In this document: positions 1 through 12,603 of the stretch, in pieces
Layout: every line of letters starts with the position of its first letter
Position numbering within the stretch: the stretch's first letter is position 1
Assembly: GCA_020002185.1 (NCBI GenBank)
Contig: CM034535.1
Location: 63,862,841-63,926,840 of the forward strand
DNA from: Paraescarpia echinospica
Taxonomy: Eukaryota; Annelida; Polychaeta; Sabellida; Siboglinidae
DNA: 64,000 bases
Reading direction: 5' to 3'
Notes under the pieces: model-generated
Seen by the model: the letters and a program-made list of their open reading frames with translations, nothing else
What the model was told of the DNA's origin: nothing
The model's database searches: none
Program-made: the position numbers and the translations under genes

Positions 1-19
1 CCTTTGCCTATTACACTAT

Positions 20-300
20 GACGCGTGGGGGTGGTGTTTGAGCGTTGGACTCTTAATTGAGATATTCCGGATTAAAATCCTCTTGCTGTCCCTTCGAACC
101 TTGGGATGTCCGTTCACTCACCGTTGTTCCAGTTCTCTCAGTTGTACGAATGAGTACCTGGCTATAGAGAGCGGTTGTTATTTGTAAACACATTTTGTTC
201 ACACAGTAATTACTGAGTGGCTGAATGCTTTCCAGAGAAGTCAATATGGTGATTGGTTGAATAAGACTGCCAAGGAGTAAAATGTGACGCGCTCTTAGCA
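20..300 (+). mobile_element. tRNA-derived SINE, copy 1
   Basis: This stretch matches the SINE at 30689-31012 in the same orientation. Shared blocks include GAGTACCTGGCTATAGA, GGCTGAATGCTTTCCAGAGAAG and a GGAGTAAA block near the 3' end. The 5' part resembles a tRNA: an A-box-like GTGGTGTTTGAGCG near position 31 and a decayed B-box near 68. It is non-autonomous and would depend on a LINE for mobility. The final tail seen in copy 2 is missing and a CA-rich tract follows directly. An 82-codon reading frame on the other strand is incidental. Confidence 0.75.
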
Positions 301-302
301 TT

Positions 303-420
303 CACACACACACCACATGCACACGCACGCACTCACGTCCGCATGTATGTACGAACGCACGCATGCAGACACACACACACACACACACGAACGCACGTAC
401 GCGCTCACCCACAAACACAG
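303..420. repeat. CA-rich simple repeat
   Basis: A mixed (CA)n / (ACGC)n tract with a pure CA core near 371-389. It directly follows the SINE 3' end. Confidence 0.9.
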
Positions 421-1448
421 ACATACGGGAATAAACTAATATGCGTTTGCACAGACAATGTGTCAGATTAGTGAAGAGATATGTTGCTTTAAGTCACAGT
501 CTTGCTCACTGAAATACGACCACTGCTGTTGTTTTAGGATGTAGTAACTAGTACGCTTTGACAACAGTTTAACTTAAGATGGGTCTCACAACCATTGAAG
601 GGGAAACATAAGCACCTGTGGAAACAGAAAGATGACATATATAGCTTCAATATTTGCAGACGTAATCTTTATTTCTGATGACTGTTTCGATACGTCTTTA
701 ATTGCTCAATGTACGATTTTCACAATACTCGCGTGATATTAAAAACGTCAGCCACATGTCATGGATTTAACCAAGTCTGACATTAAGCTATGCTGTTTTG
801 CAGCAAAGTTTATGCTGCTGTATTACAAAACCCAACATTATGTATATTGTTTTAACAAATTACTCACATATCTTCTTAATAAACCAGTGGCGAAGGTACC
901 TCAATAATGTAAGTCTGCATAACACGTAAAACATATAAGACACTGTTGGTCAAATATTGTCAAAAATATCCAGTTTTAGCAATGTAAGTACCATTATTTG
1001 CTCAACTGCTACTTTGCACCGAAGATCTGTTTAGTTGGCTCTATAAGTGGGAAAATCATCAGAGGATGTACGAATACAAACAAAGTGACACAATTCGATT
1101 ATTAAGTAAATAATATTGTGTATTGTATGTGCGTATCCGTCTATGTGCATGTCAACGTAACATCACTGATTGGGAATACACACACCATTTGACTGCTGGT
1201 GAATACATGTCATTTGTAGGAAGCGTTCATATAAAGATATTTATCTGATTTTCAAAACTGCGTGCGCTATGTTGGGAACTGTCACATGTTGCAAATAACA
1301 AGACCTTGGTGAATTATGCAACAATAGCAATACTATAATGGGTACGACCACTGACATATTACTTTGAAACACCTTTGGTCAACATACAAAATAACAAGTA
1401 TTAAATACAGTATTAATATGTTGAAAGACAACGCATTACCACCAAACC
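421..1448. other. Intergenic, no gene recognised
   Basis: AT-rich unique-looking sequence. No reading frame with family resemblance and no clear repeat was seen. Confidence 0.5.
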
Positions 1449-1475
1449 ATATATATATATATATATATATATATG
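1449..1475. repeat. (AT)n microsatellite
   Basis: About 13 AT units. It inflates a spurious minus-strand reading frame across 1333-1518. Confidence 0.95.
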
Positions 1476-1802
1476 AATACGAGAAATGTACCTGCATGTA
1501 AAAGACGACATTGCTCACCGCTGTTGTTCAAAATGACAGCAATAGAAGCTGGTCTAAGATAACAACACAACACAGATGAATAACGAAATTCAGGCTATTG
1601 CAATGCTTGCATTTAGGTAATTTCTCATACTGTTGTATGTATAAATGCTCATCAGTATCATTACGGGATGACATGGCTCATGCATCTACCTGTCAGACTT
1701 AACGATGTGGGTCAGCTACAATTGGTTCTGCAACATCTGGAGAATGACTCTATTTCAGCCTCAGGCTTTCAAACAATGATTAATATTTGGGAAATTCCGA
1801 CG

Positions 1803-1884
1803 ACACACAAACACACACACGCACACGCACACGCACACGCACACGCACACACACACACACACACACACGTACACACACGCACAA
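1803..1884. repeat. (CA)n / (CACG)n microsatellite
   Basis: CA repeat with interspersed CACACG units. It forms the left edge of the dispersed repeat at 1885-2140; the inverted copy at 43609-43858 is also bordered by a GT/CA tract at the matching end. Confidence 0.95.
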
Positions 1885-2140
1885 ACCACAATGATCATTC
1901 AGGTTGGTTTACAACTACCGCGAGCACAGAAGCACAGGTCATCACAGTAATTATTGCACTTGTGCTCATGCATAAGTTTCTAATGCCATTTTGTTTTGAA
2001 AACAGATTAGATTTAGTTCCACCGAATGTAGATGTTAGACGGTGTACCTTCCACATATTAAGCATTCAATTCGTTCAAATATAGAACGAGAATTGTGTTC
2101 AATCTTAGTAAACAGATTTTGTTGTCCAGTTAATGATCGT
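1885..2140 (+). repeat. Dispersed repeat, copy A
   Basis: About 250 bp that reappear as the reverse complement at 43609-43858. Matching blocks include AATGATCATTCAGGTTGG, GTTTACAACTACCGCGAGCA and ACCGAATGTAGATGTTAGA, with only scattered substitutions and small indels. No coding capacity or terminal inverted repeat was recognised. It may be a MITE or a piece of a larger element. It ends about 130 bp before the first GPCR start codon. Confidence 0.8.
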
Positions 2141-2158
2141 CTATTTTTTTCTTTGTAG
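2141..2158 (+). promoter_or_regulatory. Candidate 3' splice site upstream of GPCR 1
   Basis: A pyrimidine run ending in TTTGTAG lies about 115 bp before the GPCR start codon. It could mark a 5'-UTR intron, with the whole coding region in the last exon. The pseudogene copy has a similar site, TTTATTTGCAG at 52274-52284. No donor can be assigned, so this is inference. Confidence 0.3.
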
Positions 2159-2272
2159 GCGAGTGAACATCGACTCCACACTGGACTCTTACACGTTTGT
2201 CTAAAAAAATATAACGACTTACTACATGTTAAAGAACATTCTTAGCATGTGCACTGATTATTGTTGGGAAAT

Positions 2273-3298
2273 ATGACGACACATATCATGAACACAACCG
2301 TTGGCAGTGTTCCTGATCTACGACAGACACAAACTGTAGACACAACGACAAGCGCCGAAACGGAGAATATACGCATGCCGGACGGATTCATGAAGATTGC
2401 GTACAGTTCAGTTGCTGTTCTAGGCATTCTCGGAAATTTGATCGTGATCGTCGTTATTTCAAAGAGTACGATGATGCGCAAAACATTTACTAATATCTTG
2501 ATATTGAACCAGAGCTGCATAGACTTTGTGACATCATGCTTTATCATGATAACAACCACGTCGCGAACGCAAGTCGACGACTTATCCGGAATTGTGGGAG
2601 ACATCTATTGTAGATTATGGCTTAGCGATCTGCCTATGTGGAGCTTTATGATATCTTCATCATACACATTAATGCTTTTGACAGTTGAACGCTACGTTGC
2701 AATTGTGTATCCAATATTCCACCACACCTCGGTTACGAGGAAAACAGTTCTTTCATTGGCCATCGCCTCTTGGTTTCCTGGATTTTTGTACATGCTGTGC
2801 TTCCTGGTACCAACTTCCGGTATAATTGACGGCCACTGTAATATCATGACAATCTTCGCAAGTGTTTCGTGGAAGAAATTTTGTGGCGTGATGTTGTTCA
2901 TCATTCAATATCTTATTCCTATTGCTGTCTTTATTGCCTGCTACGGCAGAATTATTGCACACCTTCGAAGTCAAGTAAGTCCACTACCAGAAACCGTTGG
3001 CAATGAGGCTGTATCCAAGAAGGCCCGCGCCAGACGGAACGTTCTGAAAACTCTGGTGATCATCGTTCTTTGTTACATACTCTGTAACTCGTGGAACCAA
3101 TTCCTGTTTCTTGCGCATAATTTCGGCCACCCCATAAATTTCTCGAGCGCGTTCTATAACTTCACAGTCATAGCGATGTTTGCCAATTCTTGCATCAACC
3201 CAATCATTTACGCTCTAAAATATGAGACTTACCAGAAGGAGTTTCGAAAACTATTTTTCAAATGCGGAGTAAACACGCCAATCGTAACGACGACATGA
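2273..3298 (+). CDS. Class A (rhodopsin-like) GPCR 1, intronless
   Basis: Encodes a 341-residue seven-helix receptor for the plasma membrane, expected to signal through heterotrimeric G proteins. The ligand is unknown; the overall look is peptide-receptor-like. The start is the first ATG after an in-frame TGA at 2255. The short N-terminus has an NTT glycosylation site at residue 7. Visible landmarks: GN at 54-55 in TM1, D84 in TM2, C113 and C189 as the likely disulfide pair, ERY at 139-141, W167 in TM4, P216 in TM5, NPxxY at 309-313, and a basic ICL3 ending in ARARR. TM2 begins LNQSCID. The TM6 CWxP motif is replaced by C267-Y-I-L270, so Pro6.50 is missing. An ATTAAA polyadenylation-like signal lies near 3326. 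It is 55% identical to the receptor at 55868-56890. The subfamily was not identified. Confidence 0.93.
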   Translation: MTTHIMNTTVGSVPDLRQTQTVDTTTSAETENIRMPDGFMKIAYSSVAVLGILGNLIVIVVISKSTMMRKTFTNILILNQSCIDFVTSCFIMITTTSRTQVDDLSGIVGDIYCRLWLSDLPMWSFMISSSYTLMLLTVERYVAIVYPIFHHTSVTRKTVLSLAIASWFPGFLYMLCFLVPTSGIIDGHCNIMTIFASVSWKKFCGVMLFIIQYLIPIAVFIACYGRIIAHLRSQVSPLPETVGNEAVSKKARARRNVLKTLVIIVLCYILCNSWNQFLFLAHNFGHPINFSSAFYNFTVIAMFANSCINPIIYALKYETYQKEFRKLFFKCGVNTPIVTTT

Positions 3299-3352
3299 TT
3301 TGCTACGTCTTGCTGTTTTCGGCATTAAAACAGTGTTATGTTAAACATAGTA

Positions 3353-3406
3353 TATATGTATGTATGTATATATGTATGTATGTATGTATGTATATATATA
3401 TATATC
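3353..3406. repeat. (GTAT)n and (AT)n microsatellite
   Basis: GTAT tetranucleotide units followed by a pure AT run, about 55 bp after the GPCR 1 stop codon. Confidence 0.9.
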
Positions 3407-4650
3407 GTATGTTGATATCCTCTTTCGAGTATTGTAAAAGTGTGTCATCTCAGGCGCGAGGGTCACATGTTGTATTTCTAAAACATGGCGACAGTTATTT
3501 AGAGGTATTTGCTTGTCTGTTTGCGATATACAATGCTTTTCTAGAGGACATTTCTCCTACCTGTGAGAATACTGAGTGGTGACCACGTCTAAAGATGGCG
3601 CCATTGTAGACAAATTTAAGAGAAAAATGCTGTAATTGTGATAACAGGTGCCATTGGTCCGTTTCTCAACGGATGGATGTTAGCTAGTTAGTTTTAACCA
3701 CATCTTAGATAACGGTACTAAGTCTGTTCCTCGGTTTATTAGTATTTATTTATACATTGTTCTTAACATTGCAATTCATTATGTTAAAGGTATACCCTCC
3801 GCGCTTAATTAGCCTGTTGCATTTTCAGAAATGTTATTTTGCCAACGAAATAACACGGCATGCGTTACTGATTGCGCCACAAGTAGGTGGGTCAGCAAAT
3901 GATGTGGTAAATAACAGTCTAAAGCAAAGTTAATTTCACAAACACAGGAATAAACGAATAGTTTTGACGATTTATGACCCGTTGATGAAGGATCGCGTTC
4001 CATAGAAGTGGTGTTAGTATTAATTGACAAGCGCTGACATTTATGTGTTCCGTCTCTTAAAAAATCAAAGCTAATCAAACTAATAACGGACAGGGTATTT
4101 ATCGGATTTTGACTACCCCAAACATGCCTTTAACGTCACCCTAGGACAGACCCAAAATATTTTAATAACAGTAGAGCATAGGAAATTAGTTTCGCTAAAA
4201 CGGTCACCTCGCTAGTAAGGTCCGACTAATGACTTTAATAGTGTGGTTTTACTGTGTATCATCTACATAATTGGGACAAACACCCATGATTCCCTAGGAG
4301 TTCGACATTCTTTTATAACGCACACTTGAAAAGTCACCCACACGGTCGTCGTATAGCTGGTATGACGTAAAACTACCGTGACTACTATGACGACCGCACA
4401 ACGAAACTAAAAGAAAGGTATCGTTTAAGTTCGCGACATGAATATCTGTACGATCTTCAGGCTGACTGATAGATTAACGACACAATAAAATGGTCAGTCA
4501 CACACGGGTATGACTTCAGTTACTCGCTAACTGTTACTAGTACTACATTCGGTGAAATATTGTAATTCTACATGCAGTCCTAAATAAATTAGTTGATATC
4601 ATATTATGAGAATAATTGTTGAAGGGTTAGTAAGTATACGCAAGGAATTT
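3407..4650. other. Intergenic, no gene recognised
   Basis: No coding region with a recognisable family and no clear repeat. Short open frames here lack family resemblance. Confidence 0.4.
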
Positions 4651-4902
4651 GGCTAAGGGATCATTTCAGAACATTGATGTCCGATATCAGAAGAAATTAC
4701 TTTCATCTGGCCTCACCAGCCCCTTCAGATGAAAGTTTGTAAACCTTGATATGACGATATCAATATATTAACCTCATCGGTCCGAAGTGTAAAATAAATA
4801 TCGATAACCGACGCCAGACGAAGCTGCCTCTGAAACCCCTCCCCAAACGAAAGTAATTTCGTCTGATAACGGACATCGACGTTCTGAGATGATCCGTAAG
4901 GT
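4651..4902. mobile_element. Foldback MITE with ~57-bp inverted repeats
   Basis: The left arm (4651-4709) and the reverse complement of the right arm (4846-4902) match closely. In a 46-bp core (4658-4704) 41 positions agree. Total length is about 250 bp with no coding capacity, so it would be a non-autonomous DNA element. A further perfect 11-bp stem, ACTTTCATCTG with CAGATGAAAGT, lies inside near 4700-4738. Target-site duplications were not clear, so the superfamily is not assigned. Confidence 0.7.
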
Positions 4903-5559
4903 AATGGTTCCAAACATCACTCAGCTATGTTATGTACATTTATTCCACATCTGGTTAGATTATAGAAACAAAGCATATCTTAAGTGACTATATTGTATTG
5001 TAAGTCTTTCTACGTTGATAAGACTTTACAAGTTTACGGACTGATGGTGTCTTCTGACGTATATTAGCAATTTTGAAGACTTAACTTGTAATTTATTGGT
5101 TTATGTCAACTCTACCTATTGTATTACATATATGTGCCTAATTTTGTCTTCCATTACTGGAACACTACCATTTTCTGTTTTCTTTATCTTATTCGTCTAT
5201 ATACAGTTTTATGTAATGCTGTATTGCAGATATGTAACTGTTGTACATTGATTTATTGGATTCTTAATAAAACTGTTACTATAACCACGTGAAAAAACTT
5301 GTTTTATATCTTGCAAGTATTTATCTAAACTGGTGTGTGTACATTTGATTTTACCATCCCATGCACATGCCCGGAGTCAGCTTTTCGCATTGGGGTTCAC
5401 CTTTTTTCCAATATAGACTCCAGGGGCACCAGTCGTTCATGTGGGGTTATATTTAACCCGTAATGCAGAGGGTTAGTTTAAGTTTCTACCTGGGAGGACA
5501 ATAAAGTAGGTGTGAGGTTGGTGGCCCGAGTTGTTTTATCTTGTTTACAAACACCACAT
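4903..5559. other. Intergenic, no gene recognised
   Basis: AT-rich. A sequence ending in AATAAA near 5264-5275 could be a polyadenylation signal, but no gene was found upstream. Confidence 0.35.
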
Positions 5560-6600
5560 TAACATCACCAGCAGGCCGTTAGCGAGGTTGCTTTGGGGGG
5601 TTTTGGGGTTCCGCATATATCTTCCATAAGTCCCTGTTTTGCTCGTGAGAATAAGCTACTGTAATATGATTTCTCCGCCTGTCGTATGATAGTTGTAAGT
5701 TTATTCTTAAATTGTCGGCATTCTGTTTTATTGTATTCATTTGGTTTGTTTATATATTTCTTATACAACCTAATTTTTTGTTAAAATAATATTTCTAATG
5801 CCTTTACTCATCCTCTCTTTTTCCTGGAAGCGTTTAATTGACATTCTGGTAAGTGGGATTTTTTTTTGAAAATTGTGTCGTATTTGGTTACAACAATATC
5901 ATAACATTCATCCGTGTCCATACATGTCATAATAGTGTCACATTTTATATTCTCCAGTTCCCGAGTGAAATTTGATATATTATTTTCACTAAATATTCAC
6001 AGTTTAGGTCTGTCATTGATGTCATGAGTTTTAGATACACCTTTTATAATGATTGGGTAAATGGTCTGATAATTCTACAAACAGATTTCCTTAAATTATA
6101 TCATTTTTATGAACTTTAAAGGTCGATATATATTCATATGACAATGAGAGTTGCAGAGTGATGTGTTATTCTTGTTGGCAGTGTGATACATGGTAACAAG
6201 TTTTCCCTCATTGACGTGTCCATGTATATCTTAGTTTGACACGAGTTCTGTTGTAAAATATCAATATTAACATCACCACGTATAATACAAATTTTACCTT
6301 CCTGTTTCATAATAGACAACTTTGATCCAATAAGATCAGAAATAACGTGTGTGTTATAGTTTGGATGTCTATACATATTGCCCGTCACAAATCTGACGCC
6401 ATCTATAATTATTCCAAGCCACATATTGTTCAACCTACGGTTATGACTTAGCGTTAAGTCAAATCATTCGTGGACATACATATATTTCTTAATATAAACA
6501 GCAACTCCGCCTTTATTGTCATTTAATGGTCCATGATAGTAGAAATTATATTCTATAAATATATTCGCACATCTATCTTGGTTATTCATCCTTGCAACGC
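5560..6600 (-). mobile_element. Decayed LINE fragment: endonuclease and linker
   Basis: Read from high to low coordinates, this holds pieces of an APE-type endonuclease of a non-LTR retrotransposon. A GGVAVYIKK block lies near 6480-6520. A frame at 6134-6433 has a VTGNMYRHPN block, a GDVNID block (the usual GDFN motif) and a PTRITHHSATL block. A frame at 5565-5768 resembles the linker just before the reverse transcriptase. The RT itself is absent. Frameshifts and stops are numerous, so it is dead. It is a different family from the CR1-like LINE at 31.5-35.7 kb. Confidence 0.75.
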
Positions 6601-6860
6601 CAACAGTAATCGCAATTACAACAACTGTTATATTTATACAGTCAATATGTGCTTTGAGTAGATTACAGTTTTTTTAAAGAGCTTTGTAGGTTGATGTGGA
6701 TAACAGTTATTAGTTCATCAGTTGTGTGTATTGCCTCATTTAATTATGTCAAATCATAATATGTAACAAATACACAACCAACACGTCAGATAACCACCAC
6801 AGTCAGGGCATGTCGGCAGTCGAGTATGGAACGATATTAGGGCCATAATTCCACAATGTT

Positions 6861-6940
6861 ACATTGTTGAATTGTAACTTTCGATTATCCATTTACGCTG
6901 ACATTGTCGAATTCTGACTTTCGATTATCCATTTACGCTG
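6861..6940 (+). repeat. Two tandem 40-bp direct repeats
   Basis: Units 6861-6900 and 6901-6940 share ACTTTCGATTATCCATTTAC and differ at about three positions. The surrounding 6601-7325 holds no recognisable gene. Confidence 0.9.
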
Positions 6941-7321
6941 TCATTGTGCAAGGTTTTTATCAAATAATTCACTAGAATGCCGTTTGATCGAATACGTTTA
7001 CATACAAAAATCTACTCAAATACGTTTGCGCAAAAATTGTCTACTCAAAAATGCACACGTTTAACTAAGCTAAGCTGTGTTGCCCCCTAGCGAACTACAC
7101 CAACTTGCAAATACCGAAGTATCCCCTGCAAGTCAGGCCTTGTGCTGTCAATCACCAGCGTCACGACTCAGTATACAGAATACTTATATCGAGTATTTTT
7201 CACCCACATTATGAGCCAAGTCTGATCAAAGTTGGAGTTTAATAGAACTCAAAGATAAACTGAAGAAACGATGTGCCAAGCAGTCTGGCGGAAAACGCGA
7301 ATTGATTGTCAGGTAGGTTGG

Positions 7322-8504
<1,183 letters not shown>

Positions 8505-9068
8505 TAGGTGAAGCACAATACTGGGCCAAAAATGAAGACTGGACACCAAAAGCAAAAGTGCAAAAAACAAAAAAGTGCTTAAAATAAATGAAAAACTGTC
8601 TTAGATGGTAGCCAAGATACATCTTCACCTAAAATTAAAGAAGAAGATAAGATATCTTTATTCTCTGTTATGTGACGCAATGCCAAGTGAAGTTCATGAT
8701 GTAAGTTACATGGTGTCTTAACTAAAATATGAGAACATTTTGTGAAATTTTGCTTGATTGATGTATGCTAGTACCTCATCAGAATCCAACCAAAATACTT
8801 TTAAAATGCTAAGAATGATCAGAGCACTCTGGACCTGAAATGGTGGACACTGTAACTTACGTTATCCACCACATTGTCCACAACCACAATTTTTTCAAAC
8901 AACAATAAACAGGCAGGATGTGTTTTTTATGTCTCTTCTTTCTTCATGGACCTAAGATACAGCACAAATGTTATCAACAGGAACTGTCGACAAAGAAGCT
9001 GGTTATGGAGTAAATATAGTGTAAGTTACAGGACACCAATTTGGCCCAGTACTGTGCGACTCCACACA
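8505..9068. mobile_element. Candidate Tc1/mariner-like non-autonomous element
   Basis: The sequence GCACAATACTGGGCCAAA at about 8513-8530 matches the reverse complement of a block at about 9039-9056 (one mismatch), giving an element of about 560 bp. The end sequence resembles Tc1-type inverted repeats, which typically contain a TGGCCAAAA block. No transposase frame is visible. GTAAGTTACA-type blocks recur inside at 8702 and 9020 and in inverted form at 8852. TA target-site duplications are uncertain. Confidence 0.4.
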
Positions 9069-9082
9069 TTTTTATTATACAC

Positions 9083-9125
9083 GTATATATATATATATAT
9101 ATATAATATATATATAATATATATA
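9083..9125. repeat. (AT)n microsatellite
   Basis: Interrupted AT run at the left border of the 9105-9370 repeat. The matching copy near 29.7 kb also has an AT run at the same edge. Confidence 0.9.
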
Positions 9126-9370
9126 AGTCTAACTGCAGCATACGTCGACCAGTATCTACTGGACCGCTTTACGCAGACCAGGCATATATTTTTATTTAGT
9201 ACATTTTCCAACGATGAAAAGTTGGAACATTGTTTGTAACACTAATTTATAACACATACTGAAAGTTCATTGAAATTTGTCAATGAATAAAATATATACA
9301 ACAAATTCGGTCTGCCTAAAAACTTTATGCATAGATGCCGACTTACGCAGACCGGAGCGAGACCGGAAGT
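9105..9370 (+). repeat. Dispersed repeat with GCAGACCGG motif, copy A
   Basis: Contains two blocks ending in ACGCAGACC, at about 9170 and 9350. The reverse complement at 29430-29710 has the same layout: AT run, CTGCA, TACGTCGACC, ATGCAGACCGG, then CTGCCTAAA and a second GCAGACCGG about 190 bp on. Function unknown; possibly a non-autonomous element. Confidence 0.5.
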
Positions 9371-9454
9371 TGTATATATTTGGTTAGCCTTTTTTGTGGT
9401 AGATCGTCGCGACAAGTAAACAGTAAAACACAGTTCCGAAATTTAAACTACCGT

Positions 9455-9664
9455 ATGTCGAAGGCCGATACCAGTAAAATTATGTTTGAACACGGGATGT
9501 CTCAATACGATAACAACATTGAACGACATTTAATAGACAGCATCGTACACGAGACTGACGGTATTGCCGACGCGGCGACGGCGGAATATTTTATGCGAGG
9601 ACGATTTAATAATTTATTCGAAGCGGACAACATATATTATATATACATATATACCAGCCGATAG
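9455..9664 (+). CDS. Uncharacterised short ORF, possible exon
   Basis: An ATG opens a 69-residue frame rich in Asp, Glu and Ala, with codon-like composition through about 9640; the last residues (IYYIYIY) come from a simple AT stretch. No family was recognised. The frame is open upstream to 9335, but the region before 9455 overlaps the repeat at 9105-9370. It could be a first exon whose donor lies in the AT-rich part, or chance. Confidence 0.25.
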   Translation: MSKADTSKIMFEHGMSQYDNNIERHLIDSIVHETDGIADAATAEYFMRGRFNNLFEADNIYYIYIYTSR

Positions 9665-10090
9665 GAATTACAATATTTAGTGTCTGGATTATACGAACAT
9701 AATTATAGTAAGCGAAAAACCTATTATGTCGTCATGCTATTAGTATGCAGTGAATGACGGGAATACGCGGGGCGGTCGCCTCAGACATTTCGCTGCCTGC
9801 TCTGCCCTTTGACCGTGCATGCGTCAGTGTGTTGATTCTTCGAAATTAATTAATTCGGCTGGCTACAATCACATCGGACAGTATATGAACATTTCTTGAT
9901 AATTAATTAATAGTTTTCATAATTCGTAAGAGTTGGTGTTATATTAAAAGTCAGCTGAGCGATGGTTACATATGGATGTCTACGTGCATGCCTATAGCCT
10001 AAGCATATGCCATATGGCATAGCAATAATCCGTCCTATACCTGCTAACGTGTAAGTTTCGAAACCCAGGAGATTCCAGGTTCACCAAAAG
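9665..10090. other. Intergenic, no gene recognised
   Basis: Includes a GC-richer patch near 9760-9830 with several CpG. No gene or repeat was recognised. Confidence 0.35.
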
Positions 10091-10220
10091 CCTCCAATTG
10101 CATACCCCATTGGGACCTCCAACTGCACCCCTTAAAGGCCAACAAATAACCTGTAACTGCACCCACCTGGGGACCAACTGCACCTGTCCATTAAGGCCTC
10201 ACCAGAAACTTACAACTGCA
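10091..10220 (+). repeat. Degenerate short tandem repeat, CCAACTGCACC type
   Basis: Five spaced variants of the motif (CCAATTGCATACC, CCAACTGCACCCC, GTAACTGCACCCA, CCAACTGCACCTG, ACAACTGCATATA) at intervals of roughly 25-33 bp, with TTAAGGCC or TTAAAGGCC between some of them. Confidence 0.6.
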
Positions 10221-10808
10221 TATACAAAAACCTATAATCTGGGAGATTTTGTTCTGTTTTCTGTAATGCTGGGAGTCTCACAACAAGTCCAAGAGAGTTG
10301 GTAGGTGAAATTTAAACAAAATTAGTTTACGTTAATTTTTTGTATTATTCGTAATAAATATAAATACAGCTAGTTAGAAAGCAAGTTACCTTGCACACAG
10401 TTATGTGTGTAAACAACACAAAAAGACAAATATGCCTAGCTTAGGAGCCCAAGTTACTTAGCTTGTATACCATAATGGCATTGCCATTTTAATGATGATT
10501 GTATAAAATGAACACCCACGATGATATTAATGATTCTATGACAAAGTTGTTTTAATAAATCACCGAAATAAAAAATACTGTTTGTTCATTCAATAAAAAC
10601 CAGTTTGATTCCAAGCACGTAATCATGTAGGGAACGTACCGTCACGAATACTACGTCTACACAATTCTGTACCATAAATAAATTTGTTTTTAGGTGGTCA
10701 TGAGGGGATGTGGCAGGGGTCTCAACATCCCATCTCCCACCTATTTTGGGGCCAACCTCTCACCATTTTTTATGACAGAAAAACATTAAAACTAATTGAA
10801 CACCTGTT
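10221..10808. other. Intergenic, no gene recognised
   Basis: AT-rich, no gene seen. Confidence 0.4.
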
Positions 10809-11330
10809 AATTCATGCTTCTTGTACAATTTTCAATGGAAGGGAATTAATTAAGTAAACTATTTAAGAGCAAATTGTTTTCAATCAATTCAAGCAGCCAT
10901 ATATCAATTTAAATAGACATTTATTTCATATAAAATAGTACAGTAATATACATCATCATGATCATTTCTAAAGTATCAATAAAATAAAACTAACATAACA
11001 ATACTATGCATGTACAAGCTTACAGGTGTGTATAAACTGCAAGTACCCATTTCATGCACAATACAGAGGAGTTGTGCACATACCTATTTCCAATACTTTG
11101 AACCAGCAAATTCATGCTTCTAGTACCTTCATTTACAATGGCATGACATTTTTCTTTATCAATTCAATCAGAAGTTTATTTCATACAAAACGGTACAGCA
11201 ATAAACATCATGATGATCTTGTCCAATGTATCAATACAATAAAACTAACGTACTAATACTATGCATATACTAGTTTACAAGAGTGAATTAACTGCACTGT
11301 ACCCAGTTCATACACAGTAGCACAACATAA
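10809..11330 (+). repeat. Two diverged tandem copies of a 220-300-bp unit
   Basis: Unit 1 begins ATTCATGCTTCTTGTAC near 10809, unit 2 ATTCATGCTTCTAGTACC near 11109. Both continue into TTTATTTCAT..AAA..GTACAG..AATA, an ATACTATGCAT block and an ACTGCA..GTACCCA block. Divergence is moderate with several small deletions. Noncoding. Confidence 0.75.
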
Positions 11331-11890
11331 CATGAACAAAAAATATAGTACTGCTCTCAGTTTAGTGCAGTAAGAGTATTCTTAAGTTTAAATTTATTTT
11401 AAATTAGTATCAGATATAGACTAGATTATAAGTAAAGGTATACAACATTTCCAGTTGTATCATAGTCATGTATGTGTATTTCCTTGACTAGGTCATAGGT
11501 GTCATAAAACAAAAACATAGCGGTACTCAGCATTTGAGTAATCTACGTAATCCCTGTGACATGAACATGACTGTCATTACAATGCCTAGGTTGAGTACAA
11601 ATACAACACAAGAAGATAATGAATGTATATGCCATAATTATACATCAATGACAAGCCTTTAACCATAGCCTGGTGAGTGTTAGGACCAATATTGTGGCCT
11701 AAGTAAACCCATTTTAAAAATAATTCTTGCATACCATCAAAGTAGAAACAAACCCGGACATGCCGAGTCTTGTTAACATCTTATCTATGCATGGAAAATA
11801 ATATAGAGGACAAACCCCACCATGTCAGTGTTTACTGCCACTGGCTGGGAAAGACAGCTAGAAATAGACCAAAGGTTGAAACTACATTTT
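11331..11890. other. AT-rich, no gene recognised
   Basis: No recognised gene. It may be intron or 3' flank of the minus-strand exon-like blocks that follow at higher coordinates. Confidence 0.3.
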
Positions 11891-12093
11891 ACAACAAGAC
11901 CACACAGCCCTTTATCGATGCTTGCCATTTCAGAGTGACATTGCCACCATGCATTTGTTGAGACGCCTTTGTTTTGTTTTCCTCCTGTTGAATAACTGAG
12001 CTCTTGTTTTCAAATAGACGGAGTGATCATCCAAATGCTTTAAGCATGGTGGCATCGACACGCTGATGAAAGCCATGGTTTCCACTTTGTCTG
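11891..12093 (-). pseudogene. Exon-like block with in-frame stop
   Basis: On the minus strand a good acceptor (CGTTTCTTTTCAG, AG near 12092) is followed by a frame that reads through about 60 codons, interrupted by one TGA after a LKAFG block near 12030. The rest of the frame is open for about 40 codons and looks protein-like (LFENKSSVIQQEENKTK). No family assigned. It could belong to the same gene as the blocks at 12.6-14.3 kb. Confidence 0.35.
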
Positions 12094-12603
12094 AAAAGAA
12101 ACGTTATATTACAAAACACTACACAATTTTTCTACTGCAAAAAAAATGTGCGACGTAACCGTTATTGTTAAGGCTATCCATGAAAATGTAGTCTTGAAAA
12201 AATACTTTAAATGTGTCTGCTGTAGTGTGATAGATTTTTTTACTATCAATATAGTTCACACTTATAACAAACACATATCTCTAAATCACATTTCTTCACA
12301 AAAAGTGCATTTATAAAGTAATATCCTTCTTCTCAATTTTAATGGCCATTTAGAGAATATTCAATTTAGTGTCTGATAATACTAAAGTGATATCATTCAT
12401 GTTTACATTGTTGTTTTCTGTATTACTCTTTCCATGCACTAACAACCTCATATTTGTATTACATTTATTTGTTATGTATTAAAAACAAATTTGTCGGTAT
12501 TCTTATGGCATAATGCAAGGTAGTCTAATATGATAATGAAATAATGATCTGCTACAGAATATTAATGGTTGGATTCCATAAAAAGTATGTTAAGTTTCAT
12601 CAT

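Noticed and set aside
53..301. 82-codon minus-strand frame
   Set aside because: Lies wholly inside the SINE on the opposite strand; no protein family.
2242..2604. 120-codon minus-strand frame over GPCR 1
   Set aside because: Antisense shadow of the receptor; a similar shadow occurs over the pseudogene at 52319-52621.
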